From: Bacteroidota bacterium
Lineage (GTDB): Bacteria; Bacteroidota; Ignavibacteria; UBA10030; SZUA-254
Direction: 5' to 3'
DNA length: 64,000 nucleotides
Assembly (NCBI GenBank): GCA_020056225.1
Contig: JAGVIE010000033.1
Span: 17,522 to 81,521 of the forward strand
A program made the position numbers and the translations under genes. Shown piece by piece: positions 43,644 through 54,097 of this stretch (the stretch's first letter is position 1; each line of letters begins with the position of its first letter). Under the pieces are notes generated by a model. The model had not been told where the DNA came from. It made no database searches and worked only from the letters and a program-made list of their open reading frames with translations.

Positions 43644-43991
43644 ATGCCGCGTTCGCAGAATAAAGTTGCCTCCCACCGCCGCCGCAAGCGCATTTTAGCG
43701 CGTGCAAAAGGCTACTGGGGTGCGAGAAGTAAAGTCCTCACGGTAGCGAAACACCACATTGATAAAGCTGGTCAACACGCATACCGTGGAAGGAAATTAA
43801 AGAAAAGAGAATTCAGAACTCTCTGGATTGCAAGGATTAATGCCGCAGCCCGCTTAAACGGGACGACATACTCCAGATTGATTTCTGCCTTGGATAAAAA
43901 GGGTGTAGGAATTAATCGGAAGGTATTGTCGGATTTGGCATCTCGGAGTCCAGAGACATTTGCCGAAGTTGTAAAATTCGCAATGGCATAA
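43644..43991 (+). CDS. rplT: Large ribosomal subunit protein bL20
   Basis: A 115-residue basic protein with [18 protein letters not shown] and [11 protein letters not shown] typical of bL20, an early assembly protein and, in some bacteria, a repressor of its own operon. AAAGGAG lies upstream in a 79-base gap after rpmI, which could hold the operator but shows no clear structure. Confidence 0.95.
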   Translation: MPRSQNKVASHRRRKRILARAKGYWGARSKVLTVAKHHIDKAGQHAYRGRKLKKREFRTLWIARINAAARLNGTTYSRLISALDKKGVGINRKVLSDLASRSPETFAEVVKFAMA

Positions 43992-44007
43992 TAATCTTCA
44001 CATCATA

Positions 44008-44051
44008 AATTGCAAATGACGGCGGGTAAATCCCGCCCTCGTTTGTCAATT
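44008..44051 (+). terminator. Hairpin between rplT and pheS
   Basis: GGCGGG (44021-44026) pairs with CCCGCC (44032-44037) around TAAAT. AATTGCAAATGAC and GTTTGTCAATT extend the stem imperfectly. There is no clean T tract, so it may be a weak terminator, an attenuator or an mRNA-processing structure. Confidence 0.4.
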
Positions 44052-44096
44052 ACAATTATGGTGGAAGATTTTTTTATTTCATACATTGGTAATACC

Positions 44097-45107
44097 ATGT
44101 TAAATAAAATTGGAAAAATCAAACAATCTGCTATAAATGATATCCAGACAATCCGGTCGCTCTCGGATCTTGATAATTATCGTATCAAGTACCTTGCACG
44201 TAAGGGATTAGTTGCCGACCTGTTCGACGAATTACGAAATGTTTCTGCCGAAGAGAGACCGCATATTGGAAAAATAGCTAATGAACTTCGTAATCAGGTT
44301 CAATCGCTTTTTGATGAGAAAAAGCAAAACCTGGAATCCAATGTCAAACATGAACAAAAAAGATTAGACCTTACATTGCCAGGGCGGTTGAGTTGGGTAG
44401 GCACTCAACATCCGTTAACGCAAACATTAGATGAGATTAAACGGATATTTTTTAGGATGGGTTTTGGCATAGCAACAGGACCGGAAATCGAAGACGATTA
44501 TCATAATTTTGAAGCATTGAATTTCCCGCCAGACCATCCGGCACGCGATATGCAGGATACTTTTTTTATTTCAGATAAAGTTCTACTTAGAACTCATACA
44601 TCTCCGGTACAGATAAGGATAATGGAAAATCAGCCGCCGCCAGTGCGAGTAATCATTCCCGGCAGGGTTTATCGGAACGAAGCTGTAAGTGCCAGGAGTT
44701 ATTGCCTTTTCCATCAAGTAGAAGGATTGTATATCGACGAGGGCGTAACGTTTAGTGAATTAAAAGGAACTCTGGTTGCCTTTGCGAAAGAGTTTTACGG
44801 TAGTGATATTAAATATAGATTTCGCCCGAGTTATTTTCCATTCACCGAGCCGAGTGCCGAAATGGATATAACATGTTTTCTCTGTAAAGGAAAAGGTTGC
44901 CGGATGTGCAAGCAGACAGGGTGGTTGGAAATTCTTGGGTGTGGTATGGTTGACCCTAATGTTTATAAGTTTGTTGGATATGACCCGGAAAAATATTCCG
45001 GCTATGCCTTTGGTATGGGGATTGAACGAATCACTCTTTTACGATACAGTATCGACGACATCCGGATTTTATTTGAGAACGATGTGAGATTTCTCAAACA
45101 ATTTTAA
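44097..45107 (+). CDS. pheS: Phenylalanyl-tRNA synthetase alpha subunit
   Basis: A 336-residue catalytic subunit. The coiled-coil N-terminal arm (~1-90) is followed by the class II core with RTHTSPVQIRIM, PGRVYRNEAVSARSYCLFHQVEG and FRPSYFPFTEPSAEMD, then AFGMGIERITLLRY. A zinc-like Cys cluster CFLCKGKGCRMCKQTGW is present. The open frame reaches 44010, but the ATG at 44097 gives the usual MLNKIxxIKQ-type start. It is followed 14 bases later by pheT. Confidence 0.93.
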   Translation: MLNKIGKIKQSAINDIQTIRSLSDLDNYRIKYLARKGLVADLFDELRNVSAEERPHIGKIANELRNQVQSLFDEKKQNLESNVKHEQKRLDLTLPGRLSWVGTQHPLTQTLDEIKRIFFRMGFGIATGPEIEDDYHNFEALNFPPDHPARDMQDTFFISDKVLLRTHTSPVQIRIMENQPPPVRVIIPGRVYRNEAVSARSYCLFHQVEGLYIDEGVTFSELKGTLVAFAKEFYGSDIKYRFRPSYFPFTEPSAEMDITCFLCKGKGCRMCKQTGWLEILGCGMVDPNVYKFVGYDPEKYSGYAFGMGIERITLLRYSIDDIRILFENDVRFLKQF

Positions 45108-45121
45108 TCGTATATTATCTT

Positions 45122-47560
45122 ATGCGTATTTCTTTAAATTGGCTCAAACAATATATTGACTTAACAATTTCACCATCGGAACTTGCGCACCATCTAACGA
45201 TGGTAGGGCTTGAGGTCGAAAATATAGAAGATTTGGGTGGAAAGTACAATAACTTCTTCGTTGGTAAAGTTTTAAAAGTCGAAAAACATCCCAAAGCGGA
45301 TAAGCTGGTTATTTGTGAAGTTGGTATCGGAAAACAACAATATCAGATAGTCTGTGGTGCTCCTAATGTAACACCAGGTCAAAAGGTTGCAGTAGGATTA
45401 ATTGGCGCAACAGTTCCACGCAACCAGCACGATTCAGATGGTAAACCGTTCACACTATCACAGGTTAAATTACGTGGTGTGGATTCTTACGGTATGATTT
45501 GTTCTGAATATGAACTTGAACTAGGAGAAGATAAAGAAGGTATCATGGTGTTACCCCCGGATTCGGTAGGTGGAATACCATTGGCAGAATATCTACATAT
45601 CGATGATATCATATTCGAAGTTGGCATTACTCCTAATCGGCCCGATGCGATGAGTCATCTTGGAATTGCCAGGGAAGTGGGAGCATTACTAAATCGTGAG
45701 GTGATGATACCAAAAATAGAATTGAAGGAGAATAATGAACCGATCTCGAATTTCGCAACGGTTGATGTACTAGACTCTGTGAATTGTCCACGATACACCG
45801 CACGAGTTATCATGGATGTGGAGATTGGACAATCTCCTGAATGGATGCAGAATAGATTGAAGGCAGTTGGTATTAGACCCGTTAATAATGTCGTTGATAT
45901 AACTAATTATGTTCTAATGGAATGCGGCCATCCACTTCATGCCTTTGATTATGATAAAATTTCCGATCATAAAATCATTGTTAAGTGCGCGACTAAGAAA
46001 GAATCGTTTACTACGCTGGACCATAAAGTTCGAATACTACAATCAGATACTTTAATGATATGCGACGCTAAACTGCCTATCGCAATTGCAGGAGTCATGG
46101 GTGGAGAGAGCACAGAAATATCTGATGCAACGACTAAAATTATCATTGAAAGCGCATATTTTAATCCTCGGAGCATTCGGCGAACATCTAAGTATTATGG
46201 AGTTAATACGGATGCTTCTCAACGGTTTGAGCGCGGAACTGATCCTAATATCACGGCTTGGGCTGTAGATCGGGCTGCTCAACTCATCAATGAGATTTGC
46301 GGCGGTGAAACATTACAAGGCAGGGTTGATGTATATCCGGAGAGAATTTCAGAAAAAGAAATTAATTTGAGAATTAAGACAACGAATGATCTGTTAGGGC
46401 TATCGCTTTCAGCTACAACGATTTCAGAGTTGCTTAGTAAGTTTGGGGTTCAACTGATTGATGATGGAAGCAAAGATTCGGCAAAGGAATTATTGCGATT
46501 CAAAGTGCCAACTTTTCGACCAGATATTGAGCGTGAAATCGATTTAATAGAAGAAATAGCACGAGCTTATGGTTATGACAATATAAAATTAAAGATGTCA
46601 TCATCTGTTCACTTCTTGTACGACCATCATTCATTTGAATATATTGATGAGCTTCGTCAGCAGATTATTGGTCGCGGAATGATGGAAGTTGTCACTAATA
46701 GCATGCAAGACGTATCGGTTGCGTCTTTAACGACAGATAAAATTGTAAAAATTGCTAATCCTATAAGCAAAGACATGGAAGCATTGCGACCCAGTCTGAT
46801 ACCGAGTATGCTCGATATTATACACCACAACATCGATCACGGCATAGCGAATCTACGCTTATTTGAAATCGGTAAGGTATACTTTAACGATCATATTACG
46901 AATGAATTTCAAGTAATTAAAGGATATTCAGAAGAAGACCGAGTTGTTTTAGCTTTTTCAGGTAATGCATATCCATCTGCATGGGATCAAAAACCACGTT
47001 CTCTTGATGTTTTTGATATCAAGGGTGAAATATTAACCTTGTTTGAAAAAATTTCGCTTGACAATATTAAATTTATTCCTTATTCTAATACCGATGCTTT
47101 AACTGAGTACGGACTAACTATTGAAATTAATGGAGAGTATGCTGGTTTAATTGGTGTGATTCGTTCTACTATACTTTCCAAATTTAATATCGAACAAGAT
47201 GTTTTTATCTCAGAATTGATCGTCAGCGTACTTGAAAGAAATCGTTCCAAGAAAAAGCAGTTTAAATCATTGCCCAAGTTTCCGATTGTAGCAAGAGATA
47301 TCGCGATAGTTGTTGATGATGGACTTGAGATTGAAAAAATTGAAAGTGAAATAATCTCAGCTGCTGGAAAGATATTAAACAAATTTCAGTTATTCGATGT
47401 TTACATAGGTGATCAGATTAGTCCCGGGAAAAAAAGCTGTGCTTATGGTTTAGAGTTAAGGGCAGAAGATCATACTATGACACAAGATGAAATCGATAAG
47501 GTCATGCAAAAAATAATAGATCGAATTCAATATAATCTTAACGGAACGATTCGTAAATAG
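45122..47560 (+). CDS. pheT: Phenylalanyl-tRNA synthetase beta subunit
   Basis: An 812-residue subunit with N-terminal MRISLNWLKQYIDL, the tRNA-binding EMAP-like domain (~40-150), B3/B4 editing domain (~210-390), B5 domain with FRPDIEREIDLIEEIARAYGYDNI and the C-terminal ferredoxin-fold anticodon-binding domain ending YGLELRAEDHTMTQDEIDKVMQ. Length and domain order are standard. A small coiled-coil gene follows 11 bases later with a good ribosome site at the pheT stop. Confidence 0.94.
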   Translation: MRISLNWLKQYIDLTISPSELAHHLTMVGLEVENIEDLGGKYNNFFVGKVLKVEKHPKADKLVICEVGIGKQQYQIVCGAPNVTPGQKVAVGLIGATVPRNQHDSDGKPFTLSQVKLRGVDSYGMICSEYELELGEDKEGIMVLPPDSVGGIPLAEYLHIDDIIFEVGITPNRPDAMSHLGIAREVGALLNREVMIPKIELKENNEPISNFATVDVLDSVNCPRYTARVIMDVEIGQSPEWMQNRLKAVGIRPVNNVVDITNYVLMECGHPLHAFDYDKISDHKIIVKCATKKESFTTLDHKVRILQSDTLMICDAKLPIAIAGVMGGESTEISDATTKIIIESAYFNPRSIRRTSKYYGVNTDASQRFERGTDPNITAWAVDRAAQLINEICGGETLQGRVDVYPERISEKEINLRIKTTNDLLGLSLSATTISELLSKFGVQLIDDGSKDSAKELLRFKVPTFRPDIEREIDLIEEIARAYGYDNIKLKMSSSVHFLYDHHSFEYIDELRQQIIGRGMMEVVTNSMQDVSVASLTTDKIVKIANPISKDMEALRPSLIPSMLDIIHHNIDHGIANLRLFEIGKVYFNDHITNEFQVIKGYSEEDRVVLAFSGNAYPSAWDQKPRSLDVFDIKGEILTLFEKISLDNIKFIPYSNTDALTEYGLTIEINGEYAGLIGVIRSTILSKFNIEQDVFISELIVSVLERNRSKKKQFKSLPKFPIVARDIAIVVDDGLEIEKIESEIISAAGKILNKFQLFDVYIGDQISPGKKSCAYGLELRAEDHTMTQDEIDKVMQKIIDRIQYNLNGTIRK

Positions 47561-47571
47561 GAGATTCCACA

Positions 47572-47916
47572 TTGAATTATCAACAGAATGAAATGGATAT
47601 AGATGTGGCAAAAGATATAAATAGCATCGAAAGCGCGCTAAAAAGTTTTTGGGAAAAGGCACATGCGGCTACAGATATAATAGCGAAATATCGACATGAA
47701 AACGATGTACTTAAAGAAAATCATTCTGCACTAGACAAAGAAGTTAAGATGCTTCGCATCGAACTTCTTGAAAAAGAGCAAGAACTAAAAAAATTACATG
47801 CGGAGCACAATCGAGTAATGAATGCCGCTCCACATGATGGTTTTGTCCCTGAAGAAAAAGAATTTCTAAAGAACAAAATTCGTGAATTATTGGTTAAAAT
47901 TAATTCACATTTGTAA
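47572..47916 (+). CDS. Small coiled-coil protein upstream of zapA
   Basis: A 114-residue, highly charged protein predicted to be one long coiled coil (about residues 20-85). The TTG start at 47572 is supported by AGGAG 8 bases upstream, overlapping the pheT stop codon. No named family is recognised. Its place directly before zapA and its shape suggest a division-associated, ZapB-like coiled coil, which is inference from context. Confidence 0.65.
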   Translation: MNYQQNEMDIDVAKDINSIESALKSFWEKAHAATDIIAKYRHENDVLKENHSALDKEVKMLRIELLEKEQELKKLHAEHNRVMNAAPHDGFVPEEKEFLKNKIRELLVKINSHL

Positions 47917-47986
47917 GAGTTTTGTAAATTAATGAAATATTAATATGTTTAATAAAGGCTGAGTATCCAATACCTCAAAGGTCATT

Positions 47987-48283
47987 ATGACAGCAGAAAG
48001 TAAAAGTATTAAGGTAAAAATATTTGGCTCAGAATACCCGCTTCGAGGTGAGAGTGAAGAATTGACAAAAAAGGTAGCGGGTTACGTTGATCAAATGATC
48101 AACACGATACATGAGAAAATTCCAGAACAGCCACCATTAACTGTGGCAGTTCTTTCAGCATTAAATATTACGGAAGATCTATTTAAAGAAAGAGAAAAAA
48201 ATCGTTCACTTCTTGCCCTGATCGAAAATGAGATGGGTAAGATTAATGAACACCTTGATCAATGCTTGAAATCGGAATTATAA
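47987..48283 (+). CDS. zapA: Cell division protein ZapA
   Basis: A 98-residue protein with the ZapA N-terminal domain (KSIKVKIFGSEYPLRGES and a VAGYVDQMINTI helix) and a C-terminal coiled coil. ZapA cross-links FtsZ filaments. AAAGGT precedes the ATG. Its downstream neighbour is a structured RNA, matching the zapA-ssrS linkage seen in other bacteria. Confidence 0.88.
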   Translation: MTAESKSIKVKIFGSEYPLRGESEELTKKVAGYVDQMINTIHEKIPEQPPLTVAVLSALNITEDLFKEREKNRSLLALIENEMGKINEHLDQCLKSEL

Positions 48284-48330
48284 TCATTTACTTTCTGTTC
48301 ATTTCCATAATGATCGGTGAGGGATTTTTT

Positions 48331-48600
48331 TAAAACCGCACTGTCAGCCACAGCTTAGGCATAAATGCCAATGCTGTCGAGTCAAACATATTAAAGAATC
48401 TGACAAGTAACTTTAATAGGGAACTCGACTTTTGGACGTATTATTACAGGCCTCAACCCGTTTAAACGGGATCTGCGAGATGCTGATTTTAGTATCATAT
48501 AACGCAGACAGTGGAAGTAAGAAACGTTCAGGGGAGTACCCACCGTGTATATACAGAGATTCTTCAATACACAAGACTTAAAGGCTGCGTGCGGTTTATT
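48331..48600 (+). ncRNA. ssrS: Structured non-coding RNA, probably 6S RNA
   Basis: The 364-base gap between zapA and rny contains no open frame but strong RNA structure. A closing stem pairs AAACCGCAC plus CAGCC near 48333-48349 with GGCTG plus GTGCGGTTT near 48583-48598. Inside are hairpins ACAGC/GCTGT with GGCAT/ATGCC, GTCGAGT/ACTCGAC enclosing ATTAAAG/CTTTAAT, CCCGTTTAAACGGG, GATGCT/AGTATC and GTGTAT/ATACAC. TTATTATTTT follows. 6S RNA is next to zapA in many bacteria, which is the main reason for the name. The ~265-base span is long for 6S and has many branches, so another stable RNA remains possible. Confidence 0.5.
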
Positions 48601-48647
48601 ATTTTACTAAAATATTCTCGAACCTATGAATCAGATATGGAGAAACT

Positions 48648-50216
48648 ATGCTCCTTGAAATTTATATTTTAATACCTGCAGCTTTACTTATTATCGGGTT
48701 ATCATTCGCGATAGGGTGGTATGTTAGCATTCAGATTGGAAAAACTAAAATAGGCAATGCCGAGGAACGTGCGAAAGCCATCCTGGCTGATGCTGAAAAA
48801 GAATCTACTAGTATCAAAAAAGAAAAACTGCTCGAAGTTAAAGATGAATGGTATCGTAAAAAGCAGGAATTTGAACAGGAAGCTAATTCGAAGCGTAATA
48901 AATTACAGGTTTTTGAAAAACAACTTGCCGGAAGAGAAGACAACCTGGAACGGAAAGTTGAGCTTGTTAACAAAAAAGAAAAAGAGGTCACTAACCAAAG
49001 ACGCAACCTCGATGACAAGGTGAAGCAGTACGACGACAAACATACCCAACTTAATAAACTTATTCAGGAAGAGAATCAAAGGTTAGAACGTGTCTCGAGC
49101 ATGTCAAGGGAAGAAGCAAAAAAGCTGTTAATTGAAAACATGGTCAATGAAGCAAAAACCGAATCGGCACAACTGCTTAAGGAGATACGCGATAATTCTA
49201 AATTAGAAGCGAAAAAGGAAGCCCAAAAAATTGTTATACAATCGATCCAGCGCACCGCTGCCGATCATTGTGTTGAGACTACGGTAAGCGTACTCCAGAT
49301 TCAGAATGATGAAATGAAGGGACGTATCATCGGAAAAGAAGGACGAAATATCCGGGCATTTGAAGCTGCAACAGGCGTTGATGTTGTCGTTGACGATACG
49401 CCTGAGGCGGTGATTCTTTCCGGTTTTGATCCTCTCCGCAGAGAAATTGCACGAATATCTTTAGAACGGTTGATCGCCGATGGAAGAATCCATCCCGCCA
49501 GGATAGAAGAAGTTGTTGAAAAAGTTCGTAAAGAACTCGATGAAGAATTATTGCATACCGGAGAAAGCGCATTAATTGACACGGGTATTCATGGTGTTAA
49601 CCAGGAACTTCTTAAACATATCGGACGGATGAAATATAGATCAAGTTACGGACAAAATCTGCTATCTCATAGTTTGGAAGTCGCTCATTTAACCGGCTTG
49701 ATGGCGGCAGAGCTTGGAATAGATCCCGTCCTTGCCAGACGTGCCGGTTTATTGCATGACATAGGGAAGACAGTCGAGCGAAATATTGAAGGTCCTCATG
49801 CATTAATCGGTTATGATCTGGTGAAGAAATTCGGAGAGCATCCTATTGTCATCAATGCAGTCGGTTCCCATCATGAAGATATTCCTATGGAACATCCGAT
49901 TTCAGCATTAGTCCAAGCCGCTGACTCAATCAGCGGATCGCGACCCGGAGCGAGACGTGAATCTGTTGAGGCATATGCCAAACGGTTGGAACAACTGGAA
50001 GTTCTTGCAAAATCATTCGATGGTGTAGCACAAACTTATGCGATTCAGGCAGGAAGAGAAATACGTGTAATCGTTGAGCATGATAAGATCGATGATCTGA
50101 TGGCGGATGTTCTGGCGCATGATATCGCAAAAAAGATTCAGCTCGAAATGGGGTATCCCGGACAAATTAAAGTTATTGTCATTAGGGAAACGCGTGCTGT
50201 CGCGTATGCAAAATAA
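48648..50216 (+). CDS. rny: Ribonuclease Y
   Basis: A 522-residue membrane-anchored endoribonuclease. An N-terminal transmembrane helix (~5-28) is followed by a long coiled coil (~30-200), a KH domain (MKGRIIGKEGRNIRAFEAATG) and an HD domain with HSLEVAHLTG and RAGLLHDIGK. It starts mRNA decay. GGAG lies before the ATG. Positioned after zapA and the structured RNA. Confidence 0.94.
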   Translation: MLLEIYILIPAALLIIGLSFAIGWYVSIQIGKTKIGNAEERAKAILADAEKESTSIKKEKLLEVKDEWYRKKQEFEQEANSKRNKLQVFEKQLAGREDNLERKVELVNKKEKEVTNQRRNLDDKVKQYDDKHTQLNKLIQEENQRLERVSSMSREEAKKLLIENMVNEAKTESAQLLKEIRDNSKLEAKKEAQKIVIQSIQRTAADHCVETTVSVLQIQNDEMKGRIIGKEGRNIRAFEAATGVDVVVDDTPEAVILSGFDPLRREIARISLERLIADGRIHPARIEEVVEKVRKELDEELLHTGESALIDTGIHGVNQELLKHIGRMKYRSSYGQNLLSHSLEVAHLTGLMAAELGIDPVLARRAGLLHDIGKTVERNIEGPHALIGYDLVKKFGEHPIVINAVGSHHEDIPMEHPISALVQAADSISGSRPGARRESVEAYAKRLEQLEVLAKSFDGVAQTYAIQAGREIRVIVEHDKIDDLMADVLAHDIAKKIQLEMGYPGQIKVIVIRETRAVAYAK

Positions 50217-50280
50217 TATCGGTACATTCAACATCCTACTAACGTGAATTTGCTTAAAGAGGTTTTCTTCTTTTTATTCA

Positions 50281-50934
50281 ATGAGTACAAAGGTACAGAA
50301 TAAAATATTTACTTTTGGATTGACAGGCGGTATAGGAAGCGGCAAAACCGAAGTCGGGAAAATATTCGAATCTTTCGGCGCTAAATTGATTTGCGCCGAT
50401 CTTGTCGCCAGGGAGATAATCGACACTGATCCTGCTATTAAACAAAAAATCATCAAGAGTTTCGGCAATGCTATTTATAGTCCTGACGGAAAACTCAATC
50501 GCCGTGAGATGGCAGAATTAATATTCCGCAGCAGCGACAACCAGAAGATGTTGAACAAAATTGTCCATCCTTATGTTATAAATTATATAGACGCTGAGAG
50601 TGATCGCTATAAACAAACGGGGGAGTATCCTCTAATTGTTGTAGAGGCGGCGCTAATTTATGAAGCGCATGCAGAGTCGTCATTCGATTACATCATTGTG
50701 GTTGAAGCAGACGATAAAAGTAGAATCAAATGGCTTATGGCGAGAGATCACCTTCAGCGTAATGAGATACTAAAACGTTTTGCTTCACAAATACCGCAGA
50801 GTGAAAAAACCAAACAAGCAGATTTTATAATTCAGAATTCAGGAGATTTAAAAGCTCTGCATGATAAATGTTCATTTATTTTCCGGTTGCTTTGCCAGAT
50901 GTCAAATATGAACTCGATACAGAAAGAGATGTAA
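50281..50934 (+). CDS. coaE: Dephospho-CoA kinase
   Basis: A 217-residue P-loop kinase. Walker A is [17 protein letters not shown], followed by [13 protein letters not shown], where the Asp binds dephospho-CoA, and NKIVHPYV. It phosphorylates the ribose 3' hydroxyl in the last step of coenzyme A synthesis. It precedes nadB by 4 bases; the two are probably co-transcribed. Confidence 0.92.
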   Translation: MSTKVQNKIFTFGLTGGIGSGKTEVGKIFESFGAKLICADLVAREIIDTDPAIKQKIIKSFGNAIYSPDGKLNRREMAELIFRSSDNQKMLNKIVHPYVINYIDAESDRYKQTGEYPLIVVEAALIYEAHAESSFDYIIVVEADDKSRIKWLMARDHLQRNEILKRFASQIPQSEKTKQADFIIQNSGDLKALHDKCSFIFRLLCQMSNMNSIQKEM

Positions 50935-50938
50935 CAGA

Positions 50939-52546
50939 ATGGAAATTCGGTCAGATTTTCTTGTGATCGGCAGTGGAATAGCGGGATTATTTTTTGCCGT
51001 AAAGGCTTCGGAAATCGGGTCGGTTGCTATCATCACTAAAAAAGAAAAGGCAGAATCGAACACTAATTACGCGCAGGGTGGCATCGCGGCTGTAATCTCC
51101 ACTCAGGATTCATTTGATCTGCATATCCAGGATACATTCAATACAGGAGTCGGGCTTTGCCATCGTGATGCAGTTGAATTGTTGGTTCGCGAAGGACCTT
51201 CACGATTAAAAGAATTGATGAATATCGGCGTTGAGTTTACTAGCAAAGAAGGGGTACTCGACCTCGGACGCGAAGGGGGGCATTCGCGCAATCGAATCGT
51301 TCATGCGCAAGACCGCAGCGGTTCCGAGATTGAACGAGCGCTTCTGAATGCCATTGCGACTAGACCGAACATTACGATGTATGAAAATCATCTAGCGATC
51401 GATCTCATCACCGAACATCATCTCGGGAAATCTGTAACGAAAGAGTCATCTGTAAATTGCTGGGGTGCTTACGTTCTGGATATACATGATAACCTGGTGA
51501 AAAAATTTTTATCTCCGGTAACGGTATTGTGCTCGGGCGGACTCGGACAAGTATATCTTCATACTACGAATCCTCAAATCGCAACGGGTGACGGTGTCGC
51601 GATGGCGTATCGCGCGGGAGCGAAGATCGGCGATATGGAATTCATCCAATTCCATCCAACCTCATTATACGATTCCGGCTCGCCTGCATTTTTAATTTCC
51701 GAAGCAATTCGCGGTTTCGGCGGTATCTTGAAGACTAAACGAGGGGATGAATTCATGCAGCGTTACGATGAGCGCGGTTCACTTGCACCTCGTGATATAG
51801 TTGCACAGGCGATAGACAGTGAATTGAAAAAATTCGGTGATGATTATGTGCTGCTTGACGTCAGACATTTACCTTCGGACAAAATCAAAGAAAAATTTCC
51901 CCACATCTATCAGACATGCCTTTCAAAATACAAACTCGATATTACACAAGAGCAGATTCCCGTCGTTCCTGCGGCACATTACGCCTGCGGAGGAGTAGTA
52001 ACCGATCTTCATGCGAGAACGGCGATCGGCAACCTTTATGCCTGCGGTGAGGTAACTATGTCGGGAGTTCACGGCGCCAATCGTCTTGCAAGTAACTCTC
52101 TACTTGAAGCGGTTGTGTTTTCGCATATTGCGTATGAGGATGTAAGAAACAATCGCTCGATGTTAGAAATAAAAATTCCCGAGATTCCAGAATGGGACGA
52201 CAGCGGAACATTCGATACCGAGGAATGGGTTCTCATTGAGCACGATAAAAAAGAAATCCAGCAAGTCATGTGGGATTATGTCGGCATAGTACGTTCTGAT
52301 CTTCGGTTGGAACGAGCTCACCGAAGAATAACATTGGTTCAGAATGAAATTGAAAATTTTTATAAGCGTACGAAAGTCGTAGAAGGATTGATTGAGCTTC
52401 GCAACTTTGCGACCGTTGCTGATCTCATCGTCAGGTGTGCGTTAAAGCGGAAAGAAAGCAGAGGATTGCATTACACAACAGATTACCCAGAGCGTAACGA
52501 TAACCAATGGCTCCACGACACGATCGTTTCATGTTGGGATGCTTGA
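50939..52546 (+). CDS. nadB: L-aspartate oxidase
   Basis: A 535-residue FAD enzyme: [13 protein letters not shown] dinucleotide-binding motif near residue 12, [28 protein letters not shown], the His-containing IQFHPTSLY and the [26 protein letters not shown]-terminal FAD contact. It oxidises aspartate to iminoaspartate for NAD synthesis. The partner genes nadA and nadC are not in the window. Confidence 0.93.
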   Translation: MEIRSDFLVIGSGIAGLFFAVKASEIGSVAIITKKEKAESNTNYAQGGIAAVISTQDSFDLHIQDTFNTGVGLCHRDAVELLVREGPSRLKELMNIGVEFTSKEGVLDLGREGGHSRNRIVHAQDRSGSEIERALLNAIATRPNITMYENHLAIDLITEHHLGKSVTKESSVNCWGAYVLDIHDNLVKKFLSPVTVLCSGGLGQVYLHTTNPQIATGDGVAMAYRAGAKIGDMEFIQFHPTSLYDSGSPAFLISEAIRGFGGILKTKRGDEFMQRYDERGSLAPRDIVAQAIDSELKKFGDDYVLLDVRHLPSDKIKEKFPHIYQTCLSKYKLDITQEQIPVVPAAHYACGGVVTDLHARTAIGNLYACGEVTMSGVHGANRLASNSLLEAVVFSHIAYEDVRNNRSMLEIKIPEIPEWDDSGTFDTEEWVLIEHDKKEIQQVMWDYVGIVRSDLRLERAHRRITLVQNEIENFYKRTKVVEGLIELRNFATVADLIVRCALKRKESRGLHYTTDYPERNDNQWLHDTIVSCWDA

Positions 52547-52576
52547 GTTCCATTTGTAATTTACGTAACTTCAACT

Positions 52577-54091
52577 ATGAAATCGTTTGAAATATCGGAT
52601 AACATTTTTCTTGAAGAAGATAAACCGCACGATCGTTGCGCAGTTTTTGGGATATATGGTCACGCAAAAGCGGCACAGATGGCATATTACGGACTTTTGG
52701 CGCAACAGCATCGAGGACAGGAAGCATCTGGAATTGTAACTTCATTTCATGACGAAACAACTGGCAAACATCATTTCCGGATTCATAAAGACTTTGGTCT
52801 AGTGAACGATGTTTTTCGTGATGATACAATTCTTAACGATGAACTTAAAGGAGATTTAGCCATAGGGCACAATCGTTATTCAACTGCCGGTGCGGCTGAT
52901 AATCTCTTGAACATCCAACCTCTCACTGTTAATTATCGTGATGGCAATATCGCAATATCGCACAACGGCAATCTTACAAATTTTCGAGAACTCAGAAAAT
53001 CTCTACAGGATGAAGGAACAATATTTCAAACAACGTCGGATACTGAAATTATTCTACACCTGATGGCAAAGAGCAAGGAAAGAGATCAGATCCGGCAGAT
53101 AATTGAAGCGCTGAACAGAGTTGAAGGCGCTTACTCGATAGCGATAATGACAGATGATAAACTCATTGCCGCACGAGATCCACACGGATGGAGACCTCTC
53201 GCAGTTGGTAAACTCGATGGTGCATATGTTATAGCCTCAGAAACTTGCGCCTTCGATATCATCAATGCAAAATATGTCTGTGATGTTGAGCCAGGCGAAA
53301 TATTGGTAATAGACAAAAACACGCTTCAAACCGGTGAGGCGAAATCGTTCAAGTTAAAAAAGGAAAATACACGATCTCACCATTGCATCTTCGAGTATAT
53401 CTATTTCTCTAGACCCGACAGCTATATATTTGGTGAAAGTGTAGACCGTGTTCGGCGGAAGCTGGGTAAATCGTTAGCCCATGAGCATCCTGTCAAGCCA
53501 TCGTTTGAGGGTGAAACGGTTGTCGTAATTAATGTACCCGATTCAAGCAACACAGGGACCCTTGGTTATGTAAGTGCCAGCAACAAACTCGGTAATAAAA
53601 GTAAATATGAAATCGGGTTGATACGCAGTCATTATGTAGGACGCACATTTATCCAGCCGATGCAAGATGTAAGAGAAGTACGGGTTAAAACAAAATTTAA
53701 TACTGTGAAAGGTGTCCTTCAAGGGAAAAAGGTTGTCATCATCGATGACTCGATTGTAAGAGGAACCACATCCAAACAATTAGTAAAGTTAATTAGAGAT
53801 TCGGGGGCAAGAGAGATTCATTTTCGTGTTACATCTCCTCCTATCCGTTATCCATGTTATTACGGTATGGATTTCCCGAATCCCTATGAACTTATTGCAA
53901 ATCGGTGCGATGGCGACATAGATAAAATTAAAAATGAACTAGGGGTGGATAGTATCGGCTATCTTTCTCTGGAAAATCTTCTTGAATCTGTTCCGCATGA
54001 CCGTGGTGAATCTTATTGTACCGCTTGTTTTAGCGGGCAATTCCCAACCCAGATCGGTATTGATGTCACAAAAGACGAACACGAAGTTTAG
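52577..54091 (+). CDS. purF: Amidophosphoribosyltransferase
   Basis: A 504-residue enzyme for the first step of purine synthesis. The catalytic Cys21 in HDRCAVFGIYGH is preceded by a 20-residue propeptide to be removed. The glutaminase domain has QQHRGQEASG and GHNRYSTAGA; the PRPP site is VVIIDDSIVRGTTSKQL. Cysteines in HHCIFEYIYFSRPDS, YPCYYGMDFP and YCTACFSG match the four ligands of the Fe4S4 cluster in the Bacillus-type enzyme, suggesting an oxygen-sensitive form. Confidence 0.93.
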   Translation: MKSFEISDNIFLEEDKPHDRCAVFGIYGHAKAAQMAYYGLLAQQHRGQEASGIVTSFHDETTGKHHFRIHKDFGLVNDVFRDDTILNDELKGDLAIGHNRYSTAGAADNLLNIQPLTVNYRDGNIAISHNGNLTNFRELRKSLQDEGTIFQTTSDTEIILHLMAKSKERDQIRQIIEALNRVEGAYSIAIMTDDKLIAARDPHGWRPLAVGKLDGAYVIASETCAFDIINAKYVCDVEPGEILVIDKNTLQTGEAKSFKLKKENTRSHHCIFEYIYFSRPDSYIFGESVDRVRRKLGKSLAHEHPVKPSFEGETVVVINVPDSSNTGTLGYVSASNKLGNKSKYEIGLIRSHYVGRTFIQPMQDVREVRVKTKFNTVKGVLQGKKVVIIDDSIVRGTTSKQLVKLIRDSGAREIHFRVTSPPIRYPCYYGMDFPNPYELIANRCDGDIDKIKNELGVDSIGYLSLENLLESVPHDRGESYCTACFSGQFPTQIGIDVTKDEHEV

Positions 54092-54097
54092 GTAAGG

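Noticed and set aside
44010..44096. Upstream extension of pheS
   Set aside because: It covers the rplT-pheS hairpin and has no similarity to the PheS N-terminus.
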